DNA of 8,196 nt from Thermoplasmatales archaeon (lineage in GTDB: Archaea; Thermoplasmatota; JASEFT01; JAUWIS01), in the NCBI GenBank assembly GCA_030019485.1, contig JASEEW010000079.1, positions 1 through 8,196 of the forward strand. Direction: 5' to 3'. The translations under genes and the position numbers were made by a program. Every line of letters begins with the position of its first letter. Positions within the stretch are counted from its first letter, which is position 1. The notes under the pieces are model-generated. The model was not told where the DNA came from. It was given only the letters and a program-made list of their open reading frames with translations, and ran no database searches. Shown here piece by piece: positions 1 through 6,203 of this stretch.

Positions 1-1
1 T

Positions 2-667
2 TCAATAGAGGTTAAAGAGCCGCCGAAGGTGAAAACAATAACTATAAGTGGTGATGGCGAGGTGCGAACCATCGATACCAATGATGCCATCGAGCTCATT
101 GTGGAGGGGAATGGTTGCACCGTGACGGTCACGAACTGTGCAAAAATTACAAAAATCCAAGTAGATGGAAATGGCAACGTCATTTCTGTGACTGTTGATG
201 TCACTATAGATGCTGTTATATTGAATGGAGACGGTAATGTGATAAACCTGCCCAACTCTCCTGGTACTTTGACTGATAACGGCGAGGGTAATGTAGTCAG
301 TGTATCTGAAGGAATGCCAGCCGAGGAGGAAACAGGCTCTTATCATTATGAGAATGATGGCACAGTAACAGGCTCAAGTCCCTGCAGGGTTTTAATAACC
401 GGGGAGACGGAGCCGTTCCCGGTGGAGGCGGGTGCAAAAAGGTTCGTTGTAACAGTGAGTTCAGACAAGGACATAGACCTATACATAGAAGACCCTAATG
501 GTGATATAGTTGAGTCTTCTGCTACTGCCGAGACTACAGAAACAATAGAAATAACAAATCCTTCCCCGGCTGGTGAATGGAATGCATGGATAACGCTTTG
601 GAGCATGGTTCACAGACCCTTTAACTCTGCAGATTATCACATAGTCATAGATGTTTACTATGAGTAA
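2..667 (+). CDS. Surface-type protein with DUF3060-like repeats and PPC-like C-terminal domain (5' partial)
   Basis: The reading frame is open from the window edge to TAA at 665-667, so the true start is probably upstream. GTG at 29 is the first in-window start candidate, and residue numbers here count from it. The N-terminal half carries five turns of about 20 residues marked by GDGEV (8), GNGCT (27), GNGNV (47), GDGNV (67) and GEGNV (85), each followed by alternating hydrophobic residues. This resembles the DUF3060 family and suggests a small beta-solenoid. Residues ~103-212 form a second beta-rich domain (DIDLYIEDPNG, then GEWNAWI, ending in IDVYYE) that resembles bacterial/archaeal pre-peptidase C-terminal (PPC-like) domains. 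The C-terminus of the next gene looks homologous. No membrane segment is visible in this part; a signal or anchor could lie upstream of the window. An extracellular role is inferred and no enzymatic function is visible. By eye it looks richer in G+C and CpG than its neighbours. Confidence 0.75.
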   Translation, partial: SIEVKEPPKVKTITISGDGEVRTIDTNDAIELIVEGNGCTVTVTNCAKITKIQVDGNGNVISVTVDVTIDAVILNGDGNVINLPNSPGTLTDNGEGNVVSVSEGMPAEEETGSYHYENDGTVTGSSPCRVLITGETEPFPVEAGAKRFVVTVSSDKDIDLYIEDPNGDIVESSATAETTETIEITNPSPAGEWNAWITLWSMVHRPFNSADYHIVIDVYYE

Positions 668-1565
668 TGAAAGAACGCCTCTTGGAATAGAAGGAGCGCC
701 AACAACAAAGGCATCACCTGTTGGTATTGCTATCCTTGTTATTATCATAGCTTTAGCCTGCATTGCTGTTTATTATTATTCACCAGGATTATATGAATCT
801 AAGAATGGAGAAGAGCAAGAGATTGCTGGAACATTTAATGATGTTTATTCAGAGCAGACAGTTGATTCAGATGGAGATGAACATTATGATTATCTAAACA
901 TTAGTGTTGGTATAAATGTCTCTGCATCTGAAAAATACTCGGTTGATGGCTCTTTATATGTTGGGGATAATACATTATATTCCTCAAACACAGTATCTCT
1001 ATCTGCAGGTGAACAGGCAATCGTTCTTTCATTCAAAGGCTTAGATATTTACTTGCATAGATTTAACAGCTCCTACCAACTTAGAGACCTAACATTAAGA
1101 GTTATTAAAGGGAATGCCTCATTTAAGCTTGATAGCAGGGATTATGCATACAACACATCATTTTATAACTACACAGCTTTTCAGAACAGGTATCATATAT
1201 GTTATCCCGGCACAATTGAAGGTTCCTCATCAAATACAACCCTTAAATCTGATGATTATTCATTTGATGTAAAAGAAACTGTAGCATGGGTTAATGTCAC
1301 AGTAGATTATGCAATAGTCAAATCCCCTTCCTGGGATGATTCAAGAGTAGACATTTACCTTTACTGGTATGATGAAGAGAATGATTCCGTTGTCGAGGTT
1401 CAATCTGAGAAGAGCAATGAAAACCCAAAAGCAATAACCCTAAGCACTCAGGACATCGTAGGTTATGGGAAGTGGGTTGTGGTTGTACATCACTACAACG
1501 ATGATGTCGATGTACCCCCAAACACAGCATCCTACACATTAACAATTGATGTTGTTTACGAATGA
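660..1565 (+). CDS. Single-pass membrane-anchored, sequon-rich surface protein with PPC-like C-terminal domain
   Basis: A 301-residue protein if started at ATG 660, which overlaps the previous gene by 8 bases; an in-frame ATG at 651 is also possible. A short polar N-terminus (1-20) precedes one hydrophobic helix (about 21-40), and the rest appears to be ectodomain. Residues 69-77 read DSDGDEHYD, a calcium-loop-like Asp pattern followed by a beta-rich domain, a layout common in archaeal surface proteins. I count nine N-X-S/T sequons after the helix, consistent with archaeal N-glycosylation. The last ~120 residues share with the preceding protein a YH…GT..GSS start, a VDIYLY strand, a G-K/E-W turn and a terminal IDVVYE. 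KASPVG directly before the helix weakly resembles a class III (pilin-type) signal, so a pilin-like subunit is an alternative to a simple anchor. Function unknown; it probably works with the adjacent gene. Confidence 0.8.
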   Translation: MSNERTPLGIEGAPTTKASPVGIAILVIIIALACIAVYYYSPGLYESKNGEEQEIAGTFNDVYSEQTVDSDGDEHYDYLNISVGINVSASEKYSVDGSLYVGDNTLYSSNTVSLSAGEQAIVLSFKGLDIYLHRFNSSYQLRDLTLRVIKGNASFKLDSRDYAYNTSFYNYTAFQNRYHICYPGTIEGSSSNTTLKSDDYSFDVKETVAWVNVTVDYAIVKSPSWDDSRVDIYLYWYDEENDSVVEVQSEKSNENPKAITLSTQDIVGYGKWVVVVHHYNDDVDVPPNTASYTLTIDVVYE

Positions 1566-1692
1566 TATTTATGATGAAAAAAAGAAGGCGGGAAAGAGTT
1601 TACTTGATTTAAAACCTTCTGACTGGGGTGAAGGAACAGAAAACACCAGTGAGGAGATTGACAGCGTACTTTATGGTGATTTAATCAGCTAA
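1549..1692 (+). CDS. Small acidic ORF, 47 aa, third gene of the surface cassette
   Basis: An ATG at 1549, inside the 3' end of the preceding gene (17-base overlap), opens a 47-residue frame closed by TAA at 1690-1692. The protein is highly polar: a Lys-rich stretch (EKKKAGKS), then SLLDLKPSDWGEG, then an acidic tail (SEEIDSVLYGDLIS). It has no membrane segment or cysteine. It fills the otherwise empty gap up to the convergent pelota gene and overlaps that gene's last codons by 8 bases. The overlapping start repeats the arrangement between the first two genes, which argues for a real, translationally coupled member of the cassette. I do not recognise the family. The alternative is a chance frame; codon use and conservation would decide. 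Confidence 0.5.
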   Translation: MLFTNDIYDEKKKAGKSLLDLKPSDWGEGTENTSEEIDSVLYGDLIS

Positions 1693-2713
1693 TCTTGTAC
1701 CTCAGTAAAGCAGCAACCCCTCCAAGCCCTTCAAGTTTTTTACCGGATTCATGAACAGTTGAAATAATCATGAATTTTGAAGACGTTTTTTTTGCTTTCT
1801 CAAGGAGCTCATCTGCTTTTTTTGTTCTGACAAGTTTGTCTGTAACAAGCAGGGTTTCCACCGCGCCGGTGTCCAATGCGTTTTTTACTTCATCAAAACC
1901 GTATGCAGAGTTTCCATTTTTTGCTATCTCCTCAAAAAGGGACTCAACAATTTTTGTTTCAACTGATACCCTTGTGTTCTCAACAAATTTTGTTACACCC
2001 TTTTTCAAAACCTCATGAATACCGTTCATGCCTGCATTCCCGGTGCCCATAACAGCAACATCCTTGAGAAGTTCTGGTTTTTTTTCCTTGACAAAAGAGT
2101 AAAACTCCTCCTTTGCAAAACCAGGACCAACTATTACTATTGGTCCTTTTTTTATCTGCTCCACCATTGTCAGGATTCTTGAGTAAAAATTGTTCTTTTC
2201 ATTTTTGTCTGTTTTATACTGCTTACCAGAAATATGTGATGCAATGCTTCCAATGTTTTCAACACCATACTGCCTGAGCAAAGCAAATGTTGCTTCATCA
2301 TAGTCAATGGAGAGAAATGTTAGAGTCGGTCTTTTTGTTTCCTCAACAGCCTCTTTTATCCTGCTGAGATGATGCTCTTTCCACTCCTTTAATATGGAAA
2401 CATTATCCTCCACTGTGAGGTTTAATGTGTGGTATGAGCCAACATCGGTACCGTTCTCAATAACGCCATGTATTCTCAGCCTGTCAGAAAACTCATGGAA
2501 CTCAACATCTGTTACCCTGATACCAAGGCGCATTGTTTTTCTTTCAACCTTCTCAGGTCTTAACTTGTCAGTTTTTTTCTCAACTTTCCTGTGAGTGAGA
2601 GCAAAAACAAGATCGTTTTTCTCCACGATATTGTACATGTGCCACAAATCATCAAGGTTTTCCATAAGCAGCCTTATTTCACCTTTTTTCCTGTCCTGAT
2701 GAAGAACGCGCAT
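1685..2713 (-). CDS. pelA: mRNA surveillance protein pelota (aPelota/Dom34)
   Basis: This is a full-length, 342-residue archaeal Pelota, cytoplasmic and eRF1-like. It recognises stalled ribosomes with an empty A site, is delivered by aEF1-alpha-GTP in archaea, and acts with ABCE1 in splitting. The N-terminal Sm-like domain (about 1-130) opens with MRVLHQDRKKGEIRLLMEN and includes the DDLWHMYNI segment typical of the family. The central domain follows (from about RPTLTFLSID, with IVIVGPGFAKEEF), then the C-terminal alpha/beta domain (YGFDEVKNALDTGAVETLLV to the end). It lacks the GGQ hydrolysis motif of eRF1, as expected for Pelota. The ATG at 2713 gives a canonical N-terminus. A TATA-like box about 27 bases upstream suggests its own, leaderless transcript, although the radical SAM gene lies 47 bases upstream on the same strand. 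Its 3' end overlaps the convergent small ORF by 8 bases. Confidence 0.95.
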   Translation of the reverse strand: MRVLHQDRKKGEIRLLMENLDDLWHMYNIVEKNDLVFALTHRKVEKKTDKLRPEKVERKTMRLGIRVTDVEFHEFSDRLRIHGVIENGTDVGSYHTLNLTVEDNVSILKEWKEHHLSRIKEAVEETKRPTLTFLSIDYDEATFALLRQYGVENIGSIASHISGKQYKTDKNEKNNFYSRILTMVEQIKKGPIVIVGPGFAKEEFYSFVKEKKPELLKDVAVMGTGNAGMNGIHEVLKKGVTKFVENTRVSVETKIVESLFEEIAKNGNSAYGFDEVKNALDTGAVETLLVTDKLVRTKKADELLEKAKKTSSKFMIISTVHESGKKLEGLGGVAALLRYKIS

Positions 2714-2736
2714 AAATAGGAAAAATGATTACAGGA

Positions 2737-2744
2737 TTATAAAG
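2737..2744 (-). promoter_or_regulatory. TATA-like box for pelota
   Basis: On the minus strand CTTTATAA is centred about 27 bases upstream of the pelota ATG. In archaea that places transcription initiation at or next to the start codon, i.e. a leaderless mRNA. No Shine-Dalgarno sequence is seen between box and start. The box overlaps the beginning of the heptamer repeat. Confidence 0.5.
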
Positions 2745-2769
2745 GTATAAGGTGTAAGGTTTAAGGTGT
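2742..2769. repeat. Heptamer tandem repeat, 4 x AAGGTNT
   Basis: Four consecutive 7-base units (AAGGTAT, AAGGTGT, AAGGTTT, AAGGTGT) followed by a degenerate AAGTG. The array spans the gap between the radical SAM gene and pelota. It supplies the radical SAM stop codon and the last codons (tail LTP), and abuts the pelota TATA box. Slippage here would alter both the enzyme's tail and the sequence upstream of the pelota promoter. Confidence 0.75.
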
Positions 2770-3783
2770 AAGTGGATTAAACCCGCTTCCAACAATTGGT
2801 ATTTTTTTACCACAGGATGGGCATCTGCCATTCTTCAGATTTATTTTTTTAACATCAAATGAGTATCTTTTTATCAGCAGTGTTTCACAGTTCGGGCAGT
2901 ATGTGTTCTCATATTCATGCCCTGGGACATTTCCAATGTAAACATATTTCATCCCAAAATCAGATGCCCAGCTTCTCATTTTCTCAAGTGTTGATACAGG
3001 TGTGGGTTTTTTATCAAGCATCTTGTAGCAGGGGTAAAAACGTGTGAAATGCCATGGAATCTCAGAAGACAGGGGCTTAAGGAAGTCTGCAAACATCCTA
3101 ACGGTATCCCTGTTATCGTTTTCATCTGGTATAACCAGGGTGATAATCTCTAGATGCATTTTTGTTTTGTAAAAATTTGAGATGCATTCAAGAACATTCT
3201 CCAGTTTAATATTCCCGCATATTTTTTTGTAATGTGAGTTATCGCCTTTTAAATCAATTCTCACAGCATCAAGGAAATCTGCTGATTTCTTTACTGCCCC
3301 TGGCGTCATGTAACCGTTTGTAACAAAGCAGTTTTTCAAATTATTTTTTCTGGCGATAATCCCAGTATCGTAGCAGTATTCAAAAAAAACTGTTGGCTCT
3401 GTGAATGTGTAAGAAATGCCAATTGTGTCGTAGTCCTTTGCCATCTGAACAATTTTCTCAGGCGGGACATCAAAATCTGGTACTGCTCCTAGTTTTGCCT
3501 GGGATACATCATAGTTTTGACAGTGCGGGCAATGAAAATTGCATCCAACTGTTGAGAAAGAAAACCATTTCGACCCTGGGTAATAATGGAAGAAAGGCTT
3601 CTTTTCTATTGGATTAATGGAATAGGTTGCGAGCCTGCTATAAACAAGGGAATAAAGTTTCCCATCAATGTTTTTTCTAACATTGCAGAAACCTGTTTTA
3701 TTAGTATCAATCAAACATCTGCGATAGCATAAATTGCATTTCACCTTACCATTAATTTTCTCATAAAGCATTGCCTGTTTCAT
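2761..3783 (-). CDS. amrS: AmmeMemoRadiSam system radical SAM enzyme
   Basis: A 340-residue radical SAM protein counted from ATG 3783; a TTG one codon upstream is possible but less likely. The [4Fe-4S]-SAM motif is CNFHCPHC, cysteines 81, 85 and 88 (CX3CX2C). An N-terminal cysteine group (C16, C19, C23, C33) and a C-terminal zinc-ribbon-like pair (C296/C299 and C321/C324) match the family grouped with Memo and AMMECR1. Other family-like segments are NPIEKKPFFHYYPGS, YTFTEPTVFFEY, VTNGYMTPGA and WHFTRFYPCY. The physiological substrate is not established as far as I know. Neither Memo nor AMMECR1 is adjacent here, so the system would be dispersed. The gene is divergent from pyrD across 38 bases and lies upstream of pelota on the same strand. 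The C-terminal tail ends inside a heptamer repeat. Confidence 0.92.
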   Translation of the reverse strand: MKQAMLYEKINGKVKCNLCYRRCLIDTNKTGFCNVRKNIDGKLYSLVYSRLATYSINPIEKKPFFHYYPGSKWFSFSTVGCNFHCPHCQNYDVSQAKLGAVPDFDVPPEKIVQMAKDYDTIGISYTFTEPTVFFEYCYDTGIIARKNNLKNCFVTNGYMTPGAVKKSADFLDAVRIDLKGDNSHYKKICGNIKLENVLECISNFYKTKMHLEIITLVIPDENDNRDTVRMFADFLKPLSSEIPWHFTRFYPCYKMLDKKPTPVSTLEKMRSWASDFGMKYVYIGNVPGHEYENTYCPNCETLLIKRYSFDVKKINLKNGRCPSCGKKIPIVGSGFNPLTP

Positions 3784-3828
3784 CAATATTATTTAATATC
3801 TACTAACTTATTACCTTTTTGATGAAAC
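3777..3828. promoter_or_regulatory. Divergent promoter region with inverted repeats (amrS / pyrD)
   Basis: Only 38 bases separate the two ATG codons. GTTTCATCAA at 3777-3786 is repeated exactly inverted as TTGATGAAAC at 3819-3828, covering both start codons. Inside lies a second short palindrome, ATATT/AATAT, at 3786-3799. TATA-like elements sit about 27 bases from each ATG: ATTTAATA (3791-3798) for pyrD, and TAATAAG on the minus strand (3807-3813) for amrS. The boxes are interleaved, so two transcription complexes could scarcely bind together. A regulator site is possible but no known motif is recognised. Confidence 0.45.
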
Positions 3829-4724
3829 TTTCAACAGAAATCTCAGGGTTGAAAATGAGGAACCCTACAGTGCTTGCCTCTGGCGTACTTGGTGAAACAG
3901 GGGAAAGCCTTTTAAATGTAGCAAGAAACGGCGCAGGTGCAGTAACAACAAAATCAATAGGAATAAAGCCAAAAAAAGGAAATAAAAACCCCACTGTTCT
4001 GGAAACTGAGCATGGGTTAATTAATGCAGTAGGACTTGCGAACCCAGGGATAGATGAGTATGAGAACGAAATAAAAATCGCGTTAAAATCAAAAATCCCT
4101 GTTATAGGCAGCATTTTCGGGAAGGATAAAAAGGAGTTTGTATATCTCGCAAAAAAAATGGGATCCTTTGGCGTATCCGCAGTTGAGTTAAACCTGAGCT
4201 GCCCTCATGCAAAGGGATACGGTATTGAAATTGGTGATGACAAAAAACTTGTTTATGACATTGTAAAAAATTTGAAAAAATCTGTTGATATACCTGTTTT
4301 TGTGAAAATATCAGTACATACAAACATTGTATCATTAGCAAAAAATATTGAGTCTGCAAAAGCAGACGCTATAGTAGCAGTAAATTCTTTGAAAGGAATG
4401 AAAATTGATTTAGACTTAAGAATGCCTGTTTTGTCCAATAAAATTGGTGGTTATTCAGGTCCTGGGATAAAACCTGTTGGTGTGCGCACTGTTTATGAGA
4501 TTGCCTCCAGTGTTAAAATACCAGTGATCGGGTGCGGGGGAATAATGAATGGTGAGGACGCAGTTGAGTATATGATGGCTGGCGCTTCTGCTGTTCAAAT
4601 AGGCTCAGGTGTTTATTACAGGGGTGTTGATGTTTTCAGAAAAATATGCAAAGAGATAAAAACATGGATGAAGAAAAACAGTTATAAAAAAATTGATGAG
4701 ATTGTTGGAATAGGGTTGAGATGA
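3822..4724 (+). CDS. pyrD: Dihydroorotate dehydrogenase, catalytic subunit (class 1B)
   Basis: A 300-residue FMN enzyme oxidising dihydroorotate to orotate in pyrimidine synthesis; as class 1B it should pass electrons to PyrK and NAD+. The N-terminus (ISGLKMRNPTVLASGVLG) and TTKSIG (Lys44) are family hallmarks. NAVGLANPG forms a substrate loop. The active-site segment NLSCPHAKGYG carries Cys127 as the catalytic base, which separates class 1 from the serine of class 2. The FMN-phosphate region reads GCGGIMNGEDAVEYMMAGASAVQIGSGV. Length is normal. ATG 3822 fits the leaderless TATA spacing and starts MKLSTEISG; a TTG directly upstream is less likely. Its TGA overlaps the ATG of the next small gene (ATGA). 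The partner pyrK is two genes downstream in the same run, supporting the class 1B call. Confidence 0.95.
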   Translation: MKLSTEISGLKMRNPTVLASGVLGETGESLLNVARNGAGAVTTKSIGIKPKKGNKNPTVLETEHGLINAVGLANPGIDEYENEIKIALKSKIPVIGSIFGKDKKEFVYLAKKMGSFGVSAVELNLSCPHAKGYGIEIGDDKKLVYDIVKNLKKSVDIPVFVKISVHTNIVSLAKNIESAKADAIVAVNSLKGMKIDLDLRMPVLSNKIGGYSGPGIKPVGVRTVYEIASSVKIPVIGCGGIMNGEDAVEYMMAGASAVQIGSGVYYRGVDVFRKICKEIKTWMKKNSYKKIDEIVGIGLR

Positions 4725-4879
4725 ATAAAAAAGAATTCAGGGAAAAGGTTAGGAAGCTCAGGGAGAAGGAGCTGGTAAGGGATGCATTATTACTAAAGGA
4801 TAGAAAACCAGAAGAATCTTTGAATACCATGTTTGATCTTTGCAGGTTTGCTGAGAAAATAAACAGGATGAAAAAATGA
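4721..4879 (+). CDS. Small helical charged protein, 52 aa, partner of the downstream nucleotidyltransferase
   Basis: The ATG at 4721 overlaps the pyrD stop (ATGA), and its own TGA at 4877-4879 overlaps the ATG of the nucleotidyltransferase (ATGA), so it fits the operon without a gap. The protein is rich in Lys, Arg and Glu and predicted helical: a first half MNKKEFREKVRKLREKEL, then DALLLKDRKPEESLNTMFDL, ending in a basic FAEKINRMKK. There is no membrane segment. I do not know an established family name. Its size and strict coupling suggest it binds, neutralises or guides the nucleotidyltransferase; that is inference. It lies inside the pyr operon, with no visible link to pyrimidine synthesis. 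Confidence 0.75.
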   Translation: MNKKEFREKVRKLREKELVRDALLLKDRKPEESLNTMFDLCRFAEKINRMKK

Positions 4880-5460
4880 GAAGTTTAGAAGATGTAGTTA
4901 AGGAAATTTCAAAAATACTAAATAAAAATAAAATAGGGTATGCAATAGTGGGAGCGGTTGCTGTTTGCTCATGGGGAAACATAAGGACAACGCGGGATGT
5001 TGATATAATCATGATGATAAATGCTGACAGTATAGAGAAAGTGATAAAAATGTGTAAAGAAAAGGGTTTTTCATTAAGCAAAGCAGATGTTGAGGATGCA
5101 TTAAAGGAAAAAACCCATTTCACAATCTTTGACAATTTATCTGATTACCATGTTGATGCAACTGGTGCCTATAATGAAAACAACCTTCAAACAATAAAAA
5201 ACAGGAAAAAAATAAAAATAAATGGGATTACATGCTACATTGCATCTCCTGAGGATACAATCGCAAGCAAACTTCTTTTTGGCTCAGAACAGGACATAAA
5301 GGATGCTGAAGGCATATATGTGCGTCACTCAGGAAAACTAAACATGGATTATCTTGAAAGCAGATGCAGAAACTTGGGTGTTTACAATGAATTTTTGAAG
5401 ATGAAAAAAAGGGTTGAGGAAATTGAGAACGAATTATCCAAAAATCGTAGAAATTGCTGA
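4876..5460 (+). CDS. Nucleotidyltransferase-fold protein (AbiEii/DUF6036-like)
   Basis: A 194-residue protein with the minimal nucleotidyltransferase fold. After a first helix, the core reads VGAVAVCSWGN (Gly26) then RTTRDVDI, giving the metal-binding pair Asp41 and Asp43. A third acidic residue is probably Asp94 in YHVDATG. The C-terminal part, SPEDTIASKLLFGSEQDIKDAE, is the helical signature seen in DUF6036/AbiEii-type proteins (PED…K…D..DA), and a charged helix closes the chain. Catalytic residues look intact, so NTP-dependent transfer to an RNA or protein substrate is plausible. Some relatives are toxins that modify tRNA, others are uncharacterised. The ATG overlaps the stop of the 52-residue protein, and its 3' end overlaps the start of pyrK. 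It is an unexpected member of the pyr operon. Confidence 0.85.
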   Translation: MRSLEDVVKEISKILNKNKIGYAIVGAVAVCSWGNIRTTRDVDIIMMINADSIEKVIKMCKEKGFSLSKADVEDALKEKTHFTIFDNLSDYHVDATGAYNENNLQTIKNRKKIKINGITCYIASPEDTIASKLLFGSEQDIKDAEGIYVRHSGKLNMDYLESRCRNLGVYNEFLKMKKRVEEIENELSKNRRNC

Positions 5461-6202
5461 GACAAAGTCTGAAGCAAAGGACATTAAAACATTTAGATTT
5501 AGATATAATAAAAAAGTATCTACAGGGCAGTTTTTCATGGTATGGATACCAGGCATTGATGAGATACCAATGAGTGCATCCTACACAGATAATTTTAAGG
5601 GTGTTACTGTTGAAAAAATTGGTGAGGCAACCTCCGCATTGTTTAAAATGAAAAAAGGGGATAAAATAGGTATAAGAGGACCTTATGGTAATGGTTTCAA
5701 AACACCTAAAGACAGGGTGTTGTTTGTTGCAGGGGGAACAGGAATTATACCAGTTGCATCCTTGGCTGAGAAAATAAAAAAGAAAAATTCTTTGATAGTT
5801 TTTGGTGCAAAAACAAAAAAAGAGTTGTTTTTCATTAAGAGAATAAAAAAATCCTGTTCAAAACTTTTGATTTCAACAGATGATGGATCATTTGGTTATC
5901 ATGGTTTTGCATCAGACTTGGCAAAAAAAGTTTTGGAAAAAGAAAAATTTAATCAAATTATAACATGTGGTCCTGAAATCATGATGAAAAAAATCCTTGA
6001 TCTTGGATTAGAATATAAAATACCTGTTCAGGCATCATTGGAAAGATACATGAAATGCGGCATTGGAATATGTGACAGCTGCGCAATAAACGGCTACCAT
6101 GTATGCAGGGACGGACCTGTTTTTGATGACAGAACACTGAGGAAAATGAGGGATTTTGGGAAATTTAAGAGGGATGCGAGTGGGAGGAGGGTAAGAATAT
6201 AG
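5414..6202 (+). CDS. pyrK: Dihydroorotate dehydrogenase electron-transfer subunit PyrK
   Basis: An FAD and [2Fe-2S] protein of about 260 residues that moves electrons from PyrD to NAD+. The FAD-binding barrel includes TGQFFMVWIPGIDEIPMS and RGPYGNGF. The NAD-binding part starts at LFVAGGTGIIPVASLAEK. Cluster ligands counted from TTG 5414 are C215-X4-C220-X2-C223-X7-C231, followed by DGPVF. The last spacing is shorter than the X14 I recall for L. lactis PyrK; I think it is normal in archaea. No ATG is available at the N-terminus. TTG at 5414 (47-base overlap with the nucleotidyltransferase) or TTG at 5423 are the candidate starts, and either leaves the conserved PKIVEIAETKSEAKDIKTF intact. It ends one base before the stop of the convergent zinc-ribbon gene. 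Confidence 0.93.
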   Translation: MRKLRTNYPKIVEIAETKSEAKDIKTFRFRYNKKVSTGQFFMVWIPGIDEIPMSASYTDNFKGVTVEKIGEATSALFKMKKGDKIGIRGPYGNGFKTPKDRVLFVAGGTGIIPVASLAEKIKKKNSLIVFGAKTKKELFFIKRIKKSCSKLLISTDDGSFGYHGFASDLAKKVLEKEKFNQIITCGPEIMMKKILDLGLEYKIPVQASLERYMKCGIGICDSCAINGYHVCRDGPVFDDRTLRKMRDFGKFKRDASGRRVRI

Positions 6203-6203
6203 T

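Noticed and set aside
1562..1612. A 16-codon plus-strand frame from ATG 1562 after the second surface gene.
   Set aside because: Very short and in competition with the 47-residue frame, which has a better composition and fills the gap completely.
4758..5135. Minus-strand frame of 125 codons opposite the small gene and the nucleotidyltransferase.
   Set aside because: Shadow of the plus-strand genes, whose ATGA overlaps and catalytic motifs are convincing.
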